Under the pieces are notes generated by a model. That model searched no databases and had not been told where the DNA came from. It saw only the letters and a list, made by a program, of their open reading frames with translations. Of a stretch of 39,556 bases of DNA, positions 38,861 to 39,556 are shown piece by piece. The stretch's first letter is position 1. Each line of letters starts with the position of its first letter. Made by a program: the position numbers and the translations under genes. The stretch is from Copromyces sp. CBS 386.78 (lineage: Eukaryota > Ascomycota > Sordariomycetes > Sordariales > Sordariaceae), in the NCBI GenBank assembly GCA_030685235.1, contig MU839292.1, positions 1-39,556 on the forward strand, read 5' to 3'.

Positions 38861-39441
38861 ACTATTATAAGAGGAAGATTGTTCGTATTATCGCGGTAAT
38901 TAGTTAATTAAAATTCGACCCTACGTATTCCCAATTCCCGTTATAATCCTAATTATTAAATTATATTAAATACTAAATCGAATATCGATATAAAATCGCT
39001 CGTATTTTTTTTCTACCCTTATACCTATTAAAGTATATTTAATCTAATAATTAATATCTAATTCTATTATTCTTTAAACTTAGCTTATAACTGATAATTT
39101 TATTATTATTATAGTTATTAGTATTATCGCCGTAATTATTAATTTAAATTATTAAAACGATTTAATAGTTCTCGTTTAAGCGTTCGAAGGCCTCTATTAT
39201 TAAGTAATTAAAATTTTAATCTTAATTTCCTAAACTTATATTCTTACTAACTTTCCCGCTTTTTAAACTTTTTTCTTTACTTTCTACCGTCTACTCTATA
39301 ATAATATTATTATAATTAAAATTAATACTTACAATTTTGAAGAAGATTTTATTACGGTTAAAGAGGAGGTTATCTACCTTTAAACTTACTTTAGAAATTT
39401 TAATTACGAGGTCGCCTATAAAAAAAGCAATATTATAACCA
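38861..39441. other. RIP-mutated spacer between the outer element and the telomere
   Basis: About 580 bp of AT-rich, CpA-poor sequence with no recognised coding remains. It is the subtelomeric DNA into which the outer element inserted, since ACTAT at its left edge is the target duplication. It runs directly into the telomere repeats. No telomere-linked helicase gene and no tandem subtelomeric satellite is present in these bases. Confidence 0.6.
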
Positions 39442-39556
39442 TAGGGTTAGGGTTAGGGTTAGGTTAGGGTTAGGGTTAGGGTTAGGGTTAGGGTTAGGGT
39501 TAGGGTTAGGGTTAGGGTTAGGGTTAGGGTTAGGGTTAGGGTTAGGGTTAGGGTTA
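39442..39556 (+). repeat. Telomere repeat (TTAGGG)n at the chromosome end
   Basis: About 19 units of TTAGGG run without a break to the last base of the window, with the G-rich strand running 5' to 3' toward the end, as at a natural chromosome terminus. One unit near the inner border (39459-39463) is TTAGG, short by one G; all later units are perfect. The repeat is the usual one for filamentous ascomycetes. The array is cut by the window end, so its length is a minimum. Confidence 0.99.

Larger units (their letters stand above)
29625..38865 (-). mobile_element. Outer Ty3/gypsy LTR retrotransposon (RIP-inactivated) with ACTAT target duplication
   Basis: The element proper is 29630-38860, oriented on the - strand. 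ACTAT occurs immediately outside both ends (29625-29629 and 38861-38865), a 5-bp target duplication. Its right (5') LTR is 38639-38860. Its left (3') LTR is 29630-29728 plus 31861-31984, split by the inner element. A polypurine tract adjoins the left LTR on the - strand (31985-31996). Without the insertion the element is about 7.1 kb, a normal size for Ty3/gypsy. The internal region encodes gag-pol on the - strand, destroyed by RIP: CpA/TpG depletion, stops, and Asp-to-Asn at the RT active site. Confidence 0.9.

Overview
The window is the right-hand end of a chromosome from a filamentous ascomycete. It closes in about 115 bp of (TTAGGG)n reading toward the end of the molecule. Short introns (about 50-130 nt) with GTRAGT-type donors, CTRAC-like branch sites and YAG acceptors, together with two large AT-rich blocks almost devoid of CpA/TpG but still rich in CpG, point to a Sordariomycete with active repeat-induced point mutation (RIP). 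Neurospora or a close relative is the best guess; the species cannot be fixed from the sequence alone.

Layout. (1) About 120-6,600: a RIP-destroyed Ty3/gypsy-type LTR retrotransposon on the + strand, with recognisable remains of gag, protease, reverse transcriptase, RNase H, integrase and C-terminal tail. (2) About 6,800-28,330: an island of normal base composition holding the genes. In order these are a small unknown protein gene (7662-8118, -), an interrupted gene (8546-9420, +), a paralogue of the first small gene (10612-11217, -), a low-complexity nuclear-type protein with many SUMO consensus sites, a SUMO-interacting motif and FG repeats (12380-13895, -), a fungal AAA+ ATPase (15447-17648, +), a protein with two cyclic-nucleotide-binding domains, an F-box and leucine-rich repeats (18419-21346, -), a decayed membrane-protein gene (22406-24372, +), a small one-helix ORF (24709-25125, -), a mitochondrial Bax-inhibitor-1/GHITM family protein (25725-26843, +) and peptide methionine sulfoxide reductase A (27283-27955, -). 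(3) About 28,330-39,441: a second RIP block made of solo LTRs and two nested LTR retrotransposons. The outer Ty3/gypsy element lies on the - strand, is flanked by ACTAT duplications and has a gag-only, non-autonomous element inserted in its left LTR. (4) 39,442-39,556: the telomere.

The genes do not form an obvious pathway or cluster. The conserved housekeeping-type genes (AAA+, F-box/LRR, BI-1, MsrA) are intact. Between them and toward the left lie lineage-restricted or decaying genes with in-frame stops and frame shifts, which is typical of subtelomeres. I saw no rRNA, tRNA, CRISPR or secondary-metabolite cluster, and no telomere-linked helicase gene.
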